Shown in pieces: positions 1 through 12,535 of a stretch of DNA of 64,000 bases. Position numbers and translations under genes: made by a program. The DNA lies in the NCBI GenBank assembly GCA_916613615.1, contig OU744733.1:34449939-34513938 (forward strand), written 5' to 3'. How positions within the stretch are numbered: position 1 is the first letter of the stretch; each line of letters starts with the position of its first letter. The DNA comes from Steromphala cineraria. Lineage: Eukaryota > Mollusca > Gastropoda > Trochida > Trochidae. The notes below the pieces were generated by a model. That model saw only the letters and a program-made list of their open reading frames with translations. It ran no database searches and had not been told where the DNA came from.

Positions 1-1884
1 TCCTAGATCTGTCACAGAAATAACGTTGTCTCATAATGCATACAGAAATACCTATACTAAATGTCATAAGTATGTGTGGTACGGCTCCTGTCTGAGTAGT
101 CTACTGTCCTTACAAACATATTTTGGGAGATATATTTTTATCAATCTGCTTAATTTGATCATCTTTTGCCTACATTTCTCACCCATACAAACTGTTTTAT
201 AATCAAGGATCAGATCTAATTCTTGCCACTGTTGATCAGCTTTTAAATAATATTTCTTATGTTGGTTAACTTTTCAGATGAACCTTAATTTCTGATGAAT
301 AAAATTTCTCAATGGAGGTTTAAGATTGATGTTGAAAAAAAATTTCATAAAAACGTGAATGAAAATAATCCATCTCCATGATCTCTTAAATGTTGTTTTT
401 ATTAGTTTGAAGAATTATTTTCATATGTTTTACATAACATCTTAAGAGAGAAATAATGTGATGAATCATTGGTGCCCAAATAGAAACTGAAATAAACAAA
501 GTTTTGGAATCTCAGAATACTTTGACATTTAAATACCAGAATCAGAATATTAATTCATATTTGATCTGATCCTAGCTCAAATACGATTTCTTTGCAAATT
601 CACAATCCTCAACAATATCATAAAGCAAAATGTAAAGTAACTCCAAGATGTGTAAATATTATTATCAACTTTCAAATAACTTTGAAATCCAAAACCAATT
701 TGTGAATCTTCATCTTGAAATGCAAACCCATTTGAAAGACAAACTCAAAACATTTCAGAATTTCGTAATCATCTTAAGCATGAAAATCATAAGAATATAA
801 CCAATATTGACAACAGAGTTCAATTTTTTTTTCAAATTCAATGAAACATGAGAAATGTTATAAAAACATCACCGCAATAAAACCACAAATTGAAGTGAAA
901 ACATTTTGACAGTTCATCGACATGGTGGTTTCAAGTTATTTTTATGATTTTGGCTAAACGTGATGACAGCGTCAATGAAAATGAATTTAATCTTCTATTG
1001 AATACCCAGATTATCAATTAAAGCAAAGAGATGATTAGGCATTGGGCAATTTCCAAAGGTACACGAGCTGTAACATTCCGCAATGCAATTTCACCTCATA
1101 ACTCAGGCATGAAAATTGTGCAGTCAAAACAAAAAATTGTAATTGCGTTAACGACGAGAGCGGAGGAAGTGATTGAAAAACTACTTCCTGTGATGGACTC
1201 GATCTGCGAACATAATCACTTTTTGTAATGGACAGTGATAAAACTGGTTTATAACACGTTACCTATACTTGATCCAAGTACACCAGATGCATTTTATGGT
1301 TTGATTTTGACGTGAATTTCTCTACTTTCCAAGCTGGACATATTGTATACTGACTACCACTAAATCAGTAAGTAAAGCTTGTTGTTGGGAATATATAGTA
1401 TCAAATTCAGACAGAAATAATCAGTGAAGATTGTTGTCAGGAAGATAGTGTCTCTTAATGATTTCTCTGTTGTAGGTACAAAATTTATGGTTTTCTTAAC
1501 AGGATGAATTTATTAACCATGACAAAGGATGACTCATGCTATTTGAGGATAACATTTCTTTGAAAGGAAAATATTTTTTCTTTATTTTGCATTTAAGGCA
1601 TGAAAAACTCTCAACATACTGACATGATGTATGTTATTTTTACTTTCTAATAGATGATGATGAAGATGATGATGATGATGATGAATTTATAAGTCAGTTG
1701 TATGTTGATAATTAAATATCTAATTTAAACATGGTACATTCATTTGTTTATCTTCTGCCACTTAGAAGTCCATTTAGACATTGGTTTCAATCAACATGTG
1801 AAAATTAAAAAAATAAATTCATTAGGTGCATGTTTTTTTACTTCTTCTTTTCTAACTATCAGTTAATTTCACGTTGTTACAATA
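1..1884. other. Intergenic or intronic stretch, no gene seen
   Basis: AT-rich unique-looking sequence. The one short frame at 1031-1228 has no recognisable family or splice context. A trinucleotide GAT/ATG microsatellite lies at 1653-1686. Confidence 0.6.
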
Positions 1885-2497
1885 ATTACTTTACCAACTA
1901 TATTTACCAATGTATATCATTATTTCATGGGCTATATTGATAGTCAGTTATGTTCATTTTGTAACACTTCATCTGAAAGTTTACTTCACCTCTTTTATGA
2001 CTGTCCAAAATCTAAAATCATTTGGAATAAACTGTTCACATGGATAAAAACAAAAACAGATATCAGTTTTGATATCGATAAGAAAAAAATCATATTTGGA
2101 TTTCCCGAATGAATAAATGATGTACTCAATCTCCTAATAACGATCGTCAAATTTACTCTTTTCAAAATAAGATCATATACAAATACACCTCGATTTGATA
2201 AGATAAAAAATGAAATCATAAAAATTTACAATATCGAGAAAATAAATGCCATCTTTTCTTGTAACTACACAAAATTTGTTGGTTTCTGGTCTGACTGCCA
2301 CCATTAATTTGTTTAACTGACATATTTCAGTATGTTTTAAGTGCCTCTTTTGTTTTTCATTTGTTGCTGTTGTCACCTCTCATTGTACCTTTGCCAAAAT
2401 GGTCAGTATTATTATGTCTATTAATGTTATTATATGTATACACTTGATGAATTGATGATGTAACACAAAATATTTAATAAAAAAAAAAAAAAAAAAT
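1885..2497 (+). mobile_element. 5'-truncated non-LTR retrotransposon 3' end (dead)
   Basis: The frame from about 1885 reads LPTIFTNVYHYFMGYIDSQL, then CSFCNTSSESLLHLFYDCPK. This is the Cys-rich zf-RVT segment (C-x2-C, then H and C, then W) found after the reverse transcriptase domain of many non-LTR elements. A TGA at 2110-2112 interrupts the frame, which then continues unbroken to TAA at 2305-2307. About 170 bp of 3' untranslated sequence and an A-rich tail (2479-2497) follow. Everything upstream of the Cys motif is missing, as expected for 5' truncation during insertion. It is not active. Confidence 0.75.
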
Positions 2498-2632
2498 TTC
2501 ATAGGTCCTTATTCAGAGTCTAGATTTCCCTTATACAGATGTATGAAATGAAGAACCAAAAGAAATAAATAGAATGGATGAATGTAGTAACTATTCTAAT
2601 TAATTCAAAGACTAAATTTCAATCTAGCTGAT

Positions 2633-3540
2633 AAAGGGTTAAATCTGCTTAGCGCAAGGATGACAATTAGCAATGACATATTGTAGCAGTAACAATCTTG
2701 TCATGTAGTGAGATACGAGCCGTGGGGCCTACAAACTTTTTAGCTAAGCTTTCCTTAAACGAGTTAAACTTTAAATTTCCAGGGAAAGGGTTAAATCTGT
2801 TTTGCGCAAGAATGACAATTAGCAAGGACATAATTATCATAGTATTACCCATCTTGTCATGTAGTGAGATATGAGCCATGGGGCCTACAAACTTTTTAGC
2901 TAAGCTTTCTTTTAACGAGTTAAACTTTAAATTTCCAGGGAAAGGGTTAAATCTGTTTTGCGCAAGAATGACGATTAGCAAGGACATATTGCAGCATGCA
3001 GTAACCATCTTGTCATGTAATGAGTTACGATCCGTGGGGCCTACAAACTTTTTAGCTAAGCTTTCTTTAAACGAGTTAAATTTTAAATTTCCAGGGAAAG
3101 GGTTAAATCTGTTTTGCGCAAGAATGACGATTAGCAGGGACATAATTATCATAGTATTACCCATCTTGTCATGTAGTGAGATATGAGCCATGGGGCCTAC
3201 AAACTTTTTAGCTAAGCTTTCTTTTAACGAGTTAAACTTTAAATTTCCAGGGAAAGGGTTAAATCTGTTTTGCGCAAGAATGACGATTAGCAAGGACATA
3301 TTGCAGCATGCAGTAACCATCTTGTCATGTAATGAGTTACGATCCGTGGGGCCTACAAACTTTTTAGCTAAGCTTTCTTTAAACGAGTTAAATTTTAAAT
3401 TTCCAGGGAAAGGGTTAAATCTGTTTTGCGCAAGAATGACGATTAGCAGGGACATATTGCAGCATGCAGTAACCATCTTGTCATGTAATGAGTTACGAGC
3501 CGTGGGGGCTACAAAGTCTTCACGCAAGTTTCCCTTGAAT
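2633..3540. repeat. 156-bp tandem repeat with 312-bp higher-order period
   Basis: The block starting AAAGGGTTAAATCTG recurs at about 2633, 2785, 2941, 3097, 3253 and 3409. Units alternate between two versions: one with ATAATTATCATAGTATTACC, one with ATATTGCAGCATGCAGTAACC, so 2819-3130 is nearly copied at 3131-3442. Because 156 is 52 codons and the unit lacks stops, both strands show long repetitive open frames (286 aa on minus; 102 and 124 aa on plus). These are artefacts. The outer units are the most diverged, typical of an array homogenised from the centre. Confidence 0.9.
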
Positions 3541-4085
3541 GAGGCAAGGGAAATGGTATTTTAGCTGTGAGCTTAGATGACAATGGCCTTGTTAGATGCG
3601 GAACAGTACCACATAAATGTCATTAGGATAGTCATTGTGGAAGATTTCTTGAAGTGTATACACAGGAAATTAATGGAGCTATTTGTAATGGCTGGTAACA
3701 CTGCAATAGGTTGGGGAGATTTCTCTCTCTTAAATTAATCTTGTGTCTGTCTTGCTTCAGACACACATTCGTGTCTTTATTTTGAAGGGTTGCATGGCAG
3801 GTAATACCGGTAGATGGAGAGGACTAAGACATCTAGAAAAGTGAATTTTTACACATAGCTTCCATGTCTTAACTGTTGAGATAGTGTCCATGATGAAAGC
3901 ATGGGGAATTTTTCATGAATACTTCATGAATAGATTATGAAGCATGATCATGAAAAGTTTATGAATTCATCAAAAGTAAGAATTTGTGTTCACCAACAGA
4001 TCATAAATGTTACTACATTAACACTGTGTGCCGCCATGTTTGTGTTAACTATTTGTCTTGTGAGATATCTTTATTCACCAAAAAC
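3541..4085. other. Spacer without recognised gene
   Basis: AT-rich single-copy-looking sequence between the 156-bp satellite and the first TTAA MITE. I see no frame, splice signal or repeat of note. Confidence 0.5.
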
Positions 4086-4100
4086 CGTGCTACTTCCCCT

Positions 4101-4464
4101 TTAAAGGGGCAGTAGCACGTTTTTTGATAATTTTGTATTATAAAATTTTCACTCATAATTGTAAATTAATGCTAAATGTATTATTTTGACAGTGTCAAAA
4201 ATCTCAGTACACAAGTCAATCATCCATAGTCAGAGGACAAAGTATGAAGATTCACATAAAATCAATTGGCGGCCATTTTGTGTGAACACCTTTAATTCAT
4301 TTTGTGTAAGAAAAAGGAATCACATGGCTAAACTTTACGTTATATATTTGACCTATTACTGCTCCATTTAGTTTAAATACATTGTCTTTTAATTGGAACC
4401 ATTAATTTTCATTTTCCTGACATCACCTTATATTCCCCCTAAAAACGTGCTCCTCCCCCTTTAA
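4101..4464 (+). mobile_element. TTAA-flanked MITE, family T1 (copy 1)
   Basis: Begins TTAA then AGGGGCAGTAGCACG and ends with a decayed reverse complement (CGTGCTCCTCCCCCT) then TTAA. The internal 360 bp is shared with six other copies in the window (landmarks: GACAGTGTCAAAAATCTC and GGCGGCCATTTTGTGTGAAC). TTAA duplications are the mark of piggyBac-type transposition. No transposase is present. A second right terminus (GTGCTACTTCCCCT, 4088-4101) abuts the left end, so an older copy lost its body here. Confidence 0.85.
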
Positions 4465-6298
4465 GCCACACCAGTTCTGTAGATTACCATACCCTCCCCA
4501 TAACAATCTCAAGCCATCTTGATCTAACCTCTGTTCTCATAAGCCCAGTTTTTGAGTTTCTGGCAGGTTCCTTAGCAGCCAAAATGTACACATCAAACCA
4601 ATTGAAAAAATTGAGCCAATGAAAACACAGGAAAGATGGTTGTTGTGACTAAGCCTGATGACTTTTGAACAGCATTGCTGACTACACAACTAACGTTGAT
4701 TGCATCCAATTGTCATTTGTAGCCTTCAAAATGGGCTTATGAGAACAGAGGCTAGATCAATATGACTTGAGTTACCACTGATGGTATCCATAGAACTGCG
4801 GACTATAGCAGAGTCTGCACTGAGTGTCAGCAATGCATCATGGTAAACACCTTCTGCTGCCTCCAACTCAACATTAGCAAGAGTCAATGACCTCTTTCAA
4901 AACATTTCTCAATTTGATGAACATAATGACGCTGCCATCACATAAACCAAGACTGATAATTAGGTCAGTGAACCTATATGTTCAAAAGACATCTTAGCAG
5001 AAAAACAACGACAGATTTTGCCAGACTTCACCTTGCAAGAATCTTCTCAGGAGAAAGCTATTTACTATCCAATTTTTCAGACCAAAGATTCTATTAAATT
5101 CTTCTTAACCTCCATACTGCCAAGAGACCTAAGACGACCCCGAGATATCCGCCAACGAATAAATCCTACTCCCTACTGTCAGCCTAAACCCGAACCAGAT
5201 AAACGTGTCTCTTCAAACATCCTGCAGAGGAGGGCGCCTCTGCTCTCAAAAAGAAAGCCTAATTTGGGCAAACAATGGTCCCAAATGTCAAAGTAATTAA
5301 TACAAGATACAAATAATCTTCTTGAAAATTGTGCATGCTTGGAGGAAAAAATACGCGTAATCCATCAAAGAGATCCCTTACCATAGTGATACTGGCCTGA
5401 AACCATGCTCCCGGGCACATAAAGCACTTCTAATAAGCACATGAAAGACTGAAAAGTCAGCGCCGGAAAATCTAATCCTATGCCATGGTTACCATTCCAG
5501 CGCCACGACGATAGTTTTATCAATTTTAAGATTATAGGTGAGAGAAGGCTTTTCATTTTATAAGATGTCAAATTGTTGAAAATGGGTCATTTGAATTTTT
5601 GTATACATCAAAGGGAGGGCCGCTTTATGTTTCATTAGCCTCTTTCTGACAAAACAAAGTTGTAACTTTCAGATCTCATTAGACTAATCTTTGTATTTAA
5701 AACTTTATTTTCAACGTTTTTTTTCCCTGAATATTTTGGGTTGTTTAAACTTAGTTTGTAATTAGTATCAAAATAACCAGTTCTTAGATGAAAACCTTAA
5801 AACAAACTTACTGAAATATCTACTCTTCTTTAAAAGAATTTTGCAATCCAAAATTAAGAAAAGCTTAGGCAAAAATGTAAATGAGTTTTGCATCATATTT
5901 CACAAACATCCAACAAAGTCCATTAGAAAAAAAAAGATGCATGATTTCTGTGACTTTTATCATTTTCTCTAATTCTTGACTTGTATTTCTTGTCAGTCAT
6001 CCTCTTGTATAAGAACATGTAGAACTAAGAACTCATTGACCCTTATATATATACATTAATTTCTCTCAAAGGTCAATTTTGCACATATCTCCTCTTAAAT
6101 CAATGAACTGTAATTCTGTGATACATTATTGATAATCAACATTATTCTGGAAAGCTATTTTATTAGTTTTATATATTTTGATATTTCAGTTTCATCAGAA
6201 TATATGATTTAATATCAAGATGGAAAACTTTTATTTTGTATGCCTTATTTAAAAATATTCTGAACATAAAAGAACAATGCATATTTATTTAAAAAAAT
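4465..6298. other. Spacer without recognised gene
   Basis: Mixed sequence. A frame at 5018-5296 and one on the minus strand at 5365-5571 show no motif I recognise. Nothing else is supportable. Confidence 0.5.
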
Positions 6299-6299
6299 A

Positions 6300-8166
6300 G
6301 AGCCATTGGCTCTGTAGCTCATCAGGCATCATATCAAGTTTGCTTTATACAGGCAAGATGAGCTAAAATGAAACTGATGTTACCTATTGCAAGAAAACCT
6401 ATAAAAAAATTACAAAACAAATGTATTATCATTCAACACTTTCTAGATAGTCAATATCAGACAGTGGAAGTCCACACTAAAATATCCAAGGAGAAATAGA
6501 TTTGCCATAGACTGTCATCTAATGGAGAAAAATAGGTTTTTAAGATTGTGACCCCTGTGACCCTATTTGGGCTCATGGGGTCACAAAACCTACAATTTAG
6601 AATCCCAATTGGCCAAGGAGTCTACATGCAGTCTTTCAGCTCAATAGACCTTTAGGAGCTAAAGATGATGATGAAAATGGCTAAGGAGTCTGCACATATA
6701 ATTTCAGCTCTCTAGACCTTTTGGAACTTGAGAAGAAGATGAAAATAGGTTTTTAAGGTTGTGACCCCTGTGACCCTATTTGGGGTCACAGGTTCACCAA
6801 AGTTACAAATTAGAATCCCCATTGTCCAAGGAGTCTGCACATATCACTTTCAACTCTCTAGTCCTTTTAGAACTGGAGAAGAAGATGAAAATAGGTTTTT
6901 AAGGTTGTGACCCCTGTGACCCTATTTGGGGTCATGGGGTCACGAAATCTACAAATTAGAATCCCCATTGGCCAAGGAGTCTGCACATATCGTTTTTAAC
7001 TCTCTAGTCCTTTTAGAACTGGATAAGAAGATGAAAATAGGTTTTTAAGGTTGTGACCCCTGTGACCCTATTTGGGGTCACAGGGTCACCAAAGTTACAA
7101 ATTAGAATCTCCATTGTCCAAGGAGTCTGCACATATAATTTTTAACTCTCTACTCCTTTTGGAACTGGAGAAGAAGATGAAAATAGGTATTTAAGGTTGT
7201 GACCCCTGTGACCCTATTTGGGATCACAGGGTCACCAAAGTTACAAATTAGAATCCCCATTGGCCAAGGAGTCTGCACATATCATTTTTAACCTTCTAGT
7301 CCTTCTGGAACTGGAGAAGAAGATGAAAATAGGTTTTTAAAGTTGTGACCCCTGTGACCCTATTTGGGGTCACAGGGTCACCAAAGTTACAAATTAGAAT
7401 CTCCATTGTCCAAGGAGTCTGCACATATCACTTTCAACTCTCTAGTCCTTTTAGAACTGGAGAAGAAGATGAAAATAGGTTTTTAAGGTTGTGACCCCTG
7501 TGACCCTATTTGGGGTCATGGGGTCACGAAATCTACAATATAGAATCCCCATTGGCCAAGGAGTCTGCACATATCGTTTTTAACTCTCTAGTCCTTTTAG
7601 AACTGGATAAGAAGATGAAAATAGGTTTTTAAGGTTGTGACCCCTGTGACCCTATTTGGGGTCACAGGGTCACCAAAGTTACAAATTAGAATCTCCATTG
7701 TCCAAGGAGTCTGCACATATAATTTTTAACTCTCTACTCCTTTTGGAACTGGAGAAGAAGATGAAAATAGGTATTTAAGGTTGTGACCCCTGTGACCCTA
7801 TTTGGAGTCACAGGGTCACCAAAGTTACAAATTAGAATCTCCATTGTCCAAGGAGTCTGCACATATAATTTTTAACTCTCTACTCCTTCTGGAACTGGAG
7901 AAGAAGATGAAAATAGGTTTTTAAAGTTGTGACCCCTGTGACCCTATTTGGGGTCACAGGGTCACCAAAGTTACAAATTAGAATCTCCATATGCTAAGGT
8001 ACTTGTACACAAAATTTCAGCTCTCTTATGTGTATGGTTCATGAGGAGAAGTCGAAAGTGTCAAAAGTTTACGGACGGACGGACGACGGACGACGGACGA
8101 CGGACGGACGCCGGACGACAGGCCATGCCATAAGCCCATCTGGACTTTCAGTCCTGATGAGCTAAA
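6300..8166 (+). mobile_element. Pearl-type (Helentron-associated) element, family P1, about 10 core repeats
   Basis: 5' end: hairpin GAGCCATTGGCTC (6300-6312), then the inverted-repeat segment TAGCTCATCAGG (6315-6326). Core: about 146-bp tandem units (landmarks GTGACCCCTGTGACCCTATT and CCAAGGAGTCTGCACATAT) to about 7990. Then an ACGG/ACGACGG tract (8070-8118), the 3' hairpin GGACTTTCAGTCC (8142-8154) and terminal CCTGATGAGCTAA. The hairpin followed about 10 nt later by CTAA resembles Helitron/Helentron 3' ends, and the order (5' part, tandem core, ACGG microsatellite, 3' hairpin) is that of bivalve pearl elements. Non-autonomous; the frame at 7948-8133 is not a gene. Confidence 0.85.
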
Positions 8167-10948
8167 AAGGAATGATCAAACAAATCTAAATTTTTATTTT
8201 TAAAACTATGTTGCAATCAAAAAATAACCATAAGGCCTGATCCAAAAGATCGAACTAATGAATACAATAGCTGTCTGTCAAATGACATTTTGAATTTCAA
8301 AGTTTGAATAATTAATTTATATTCCTACTTTAAGGGTATTTTTTTTTAAATTGAACATTTAACATTTTATTTGATCTGAATTTTAAATTATTTCTAACAA
8401 AAATGGTCCTAAATTATCCAAATTCTTTATATTCTAAATGTAATGTGTCATAAATTACCATAAATTTATAAATATATTAATATTATAAAAATATTTATTA
8501 AAATCAAGAAAACATCAATAAACACAATTTAATCATGAAAAATGACTACATCACAAAAAAGAGCTAGGAACCAAAATTGTTTTATTATTTCAATCCTAAA
8601 TACCAAAAAAACAAACGAAATAATAATTCCATGCTGAATTGAAAACAGAAGGCTCATGTCTCCAAAGTGAATGACGAGTAGACCGAAGTCCAGCGCCGGC
8701 TCAAAGAGACTATTTATAGTTTGATTCCAGGCTGGTTTTATCCCTCCCTCGGGTACTATTATGGGGAAGAGTCTTACCAAAAACTCCCCGGAGGTTTTGG
8801 AGTGAAAAGGGGATTATTTGGACTGACAGTCTAAAATGTGATAAGACTTCCAACAATTCCAATGCAATGTCGACAAGGCCCCTTCTTCCATCTTCAAGAT
8901 TGAGATTTAACTTTGCTTTATATCTTGGACCAGATTGCGCCAATTATTTCTTTGAATCAAATATTATAAAACTTTCAATACTTCAAATTGATTTCTACAA
9001 GGCATTTTGTTTACAACCAAAAGGTTTAATTTAACTACTGTTTAGTTCTTCAACCAGATTTTGGAAATAAGTTCTTTTGCATCAGATTTGAAGAAAATAC
9101 AACTCATGTCTATGAATGGTTCCAGTTATTCCCCAATATCAGAATTAATATAATACAAAAATTATCAAATTATTCTTTTTGTTTCAAATATAATTTTCCA
9201 TTCTTTCAAATGAAATTATTATATATTATTATTTAAAGATTCTAACTTGCATATCTTATAACTGTTAATTCTCTTACACCAGATACATTAGTTTATACTT
9301 TTGTTCCATACCAAAATATAGCAGATTGTGAATATTATTATATCTAATATGATTCATATTCAAACAATATGTACCTCAAATCCCATGTTCAAACCGCTTA
9401 ATTCATTCAAAATATTGTAAATATTGTATCCATCATTGCAATTTATCAAATGTTTTAGATTTCAATGAATCAACCATTACAGCCAAAGACATGGAGATCT
9501 TGTTAAATGTATTCTTTTAAAAGGTTATGTGAATTTATTACGATTGAAAATTCTGATGAAAATTTCAACCATTGGCATTAGAATATCTTAAAGAATCTTT
9601 CTTCCTCGGGTAAAAAAAAATATAAGTCTTAGTCCAATAATGAAATGATTTTGATATTGGTATACTGTGAGAAGAATGTGGATTCATTAAAACTCCTGAT
9701 ATATACCATATTATTATTATTGAGTTTGGTCGTGCATCAGCTAATTTTTGCTCTGGCATTTAATCCTATATATATCTGCCATCCTTTTCGTTTATTTACT
9801 AGGAATACCTACTAGCAATTCGTGATTGCTGCAACTTGAATATCTTGGTGTTTATCAATTACATAGAAAACTGTAAACTAGTTGTTGATAAAAAGCTGTT
9901 AATTTTTCTTTAAGAAACATGTTTGATGATAAAAGATTTAATTTCAAACATATTCCTGGTAACTGGTTTGAAATTCTGAATATCATAGATCATCTTAATT
10001 TTATATGATGAAAAAGAAATTTTTAACTATGGCCTTTTTCAGAGTTTTCATTGATGTGAAATCTCATAAACATTTCAATTCAAATCTAAAAAATAAGTTC
10101 TATATCTTGGAGACATGACATCTCATGTTTGTTGAAATATAAATATCCACTGTAGAGTTCAGAACAATCAATCAAGCAGTCAAATAATAAGATGACTCAT
10201 AGCTGTATAAAGTAAAAATAATCAAAATCTTCCATTGTTTTTTATGATTAGGTGTCAGAAAAAGATCATAGTCTTCTAGTTCACAGTAAGCCCAGCGCCA
10301 TATTATGTTTGTAATTACTCTTAACAACTAGCTCTCGTACAATTCCGACACAAACTCTGCGCAGTGCCGGTACAGGTTAATCAGATTGTCTGCAACAAGC
10401 TCGTGATCACACTTACACAATTATCTAGTCTATCTTGTTGCCTACAAACTCCGTACACCGACCACATACTCCTTGCACTGACCACATCTTCTGTCACTCA
10501 CATGACAAATTCTGCGACGTGTAAATGCTGGAGTGAAATAATGTATTGACCTCTGGGTCAGCCTTGCTTTTCTTTGATAATGATGGATATGTTGGTTTTG
10601 ACACTATACATGTGGTGTATTCAGAGATTCAAATGTTTTAAAAGCAAAATTGAGCTTAGAAATTCTTAAAGTCAAAATTTTCCATTCTTAATTCCTTATT
10701 AAGGTGTAAGTTTGTGATGTGAAAACGGATTTTACCAATGAATTAAGTAGTAAGCAATATACTTTATAATGTGAATATAATTTTTATTCACAATCAGATT
10801 CAAACATTTTATTAACCAAATTAAGTTAACAAATTCTTTTAAGTGTAGGTTTAAATTCTTAAGTTTTAAATTTGGGTGCACTTTGTAATTTCAAATTTGA
10901 TATTACCAACAAGTCACCTTTTCCTAAAATAAAGATGGGAGATGTTTA
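8167..10948. other. Spacer without recognised gene
   Basis: AT-rich. A more GC-balanced patch at 8640-8945 has two overlapping minus-strand frames, but neither shows a domain or usable splice pair. The patch at 10280-10560 is similar. These could be conserved non-coding DNA; I cannot tell. Confidence 0.45.
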
Positions 10949-11446
10949 TTAAAGAGACACAGAGTATGTTGATAGGATCACATATGTCAAATTTTTAAAT
11001 CGATGTTATTACATCGGGAACCACTAACTGTTACTGAAAATAACAAGTTAAAGGTCAATCAGTACATTAGAGTGAAAATGCGGCCATTCAAAGTCAGGAT
11101 TTTGATCGAAAACCGGACAATGTCGCTCGAGTGGCGGGCGCAAATTCGCAAAACGTAATTTTGAAACCTTGTCATAAGCTGACAGGAAGATATATTCGAT
11201 TCAATAGTGTTTATTAGGTATTGTAACTAATAGGTAGATTAATTGGATGCATAATTTCAAATATTAAACGTATTTGAGATGTTTTCTTGATTTTTCCATA
11301 AAATCAAGCATTTTAGAGATATTATGCATAAATGGATATATTTGCAAGTCCAGTGATGAGATATGAACTTCTATCAGCATATTAGATATTTTGTAGCTTA
11401 TCAAAACCAAATACAATTTTAAGAAAGATACTCTGTGTCACTTTAA
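10949..11446 (-). mobile_element. TTAA-flanked MITE, family T2 (copy 1)
   Basis: TTAA at both ends (10949-10952 and 11443-11446) with inverted ends AAAGAGACACAGAGTAT and ATACTCTGTGTCACTTT. The roughly 490-bp body is the reverse complement of the copy at 48101-48599. It holds an unusual GC-rich block with CGGCCATTCAAAGTC, CCGGACAATG and CTCGAGTGGCGGGCG. No transposase. Confidence 0.85.
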
Positions 11447-12171
11447 GACTCTTATTCAACATAACAAGTATAATCTTCAGAGTCAGATTCAAACATAAAA
11501 AAGTCTAAAAAATTTATACTGTCTAGGTTCTTCAATTCCTCAGTCTTTGATTGGAGTGCAAATTGGGAAAATTTGATAAAATGAAAAATAAAACAACATT
11601 CTTCTGCGCATTTAGAGAAATACTTCAAACAAAGGAACAATTACAGTTTATAGATAGAGTTGAACAATAAAAGAAAATACCATCCAAGTACACAAGCATT
11701 TACAGGTAGTTTTGAATGCGAACGCAATGTACAGTTTATTAGATAAAGGTGAATAAAATACTTCATGACATTTCACCATCAACAACACCGAACAATTGCT
11801 ATACATCCATGTCAAACAAAGTGACATATCGCGTTATTGAAATGGACAGGCCTATTAATACATAGATATTTGTTACGGAAATTAACTTTCCGCAGATCTC
11901 ACGTTTGGTGTATTGACATGTATGTGGAAAGTGACGTCTATTGTCAGTCTTTAACCATTAGCTGGCTTGGCATTTAGAAACAAGAAATATGTTATTGACG
12001 CAATCATATCTGTGACGTCCAAAATGTTATATTTGTTTCAAAGGAGTTTTTTATTGTATTAGTTCTAATGGTGTATGTTTTTATTTATTACTTTTTGTGA
12101 TACTGTTTTCATGGCTTTCATGCAATATTTTTGTATTTGTAAGTAATTTTTATAACAGTGGTTATGTTATA
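11447..12171. other. Spacer without recognised gene
   Basis: AT-rich. Only a short minus-strand frame (11452-11640) with no recognisable motif. Confidence 0.45.
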
Positions 12172-12535
12172 TTAAAGGGGCAGTAGCACGTTTTTTGATA
12201 ATTTTATATCTTGAATATTTCACTGATAATTGTAAGTGAATGCTATATGTATTACTTTGACAGTGTCAAAAATCTCATTACACAAGCCAATCATCCATAG
12301 TCAGAGGACAAAGTATGAAGATTAACATAAAATCCATTGGCGGCCATTTTGTGTGAACACCTTTTATTCATTTTGTGTAAGAAAAAGGAATCGCATGGCT
12401 AAATTTTATGTTATATATTTGAATTATTAATGCTTCATTTAGTTTAAATACATTGTCTTTCAATTGGAACCATTAATTTTCATTTTCCTGACATCACCCT
12501 ATATTCCCCCTAAAAACGTGCTACTGCCCCTTTAA
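12172..12535 (+). mobile_element. TTAA-flanked MITE, family T1 (copy 2)
   Basis: Well-preserved copy: TTAA-AGGGGCAGTAGCACG at the left, CGTGCTACTGCCCCT-TTAA at the right, 364 bp. The ends are perfect inverted repeats over at least 15 bp, so this is probably among the younger copies. Confidence 0.9.

Noticed and set aside
2667..3527. 286-codon minus-strand and 102/124-codon plus-strand frames
   Set aside because: Open on both strands because the 156-bp repeat unit is a multiple of three; no protein family resemblance.
8150..8166. A hammerhead core in the pearl terminus (CTGATGAG)
   Set aside because: No GAAA partner or three-stem arrangement; the motif is the inverse of the 5' TAGCTCATCAG segment and follows a Helitron-like hairpin.
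8529..8943. A downstream PTPRN-like exon (mature ectodomain or phosphatase) on the minus strand
   Set aside because: The peptides show no ectodomain pattern, no phosphatase motif and no splice borders in the needed phase 2.
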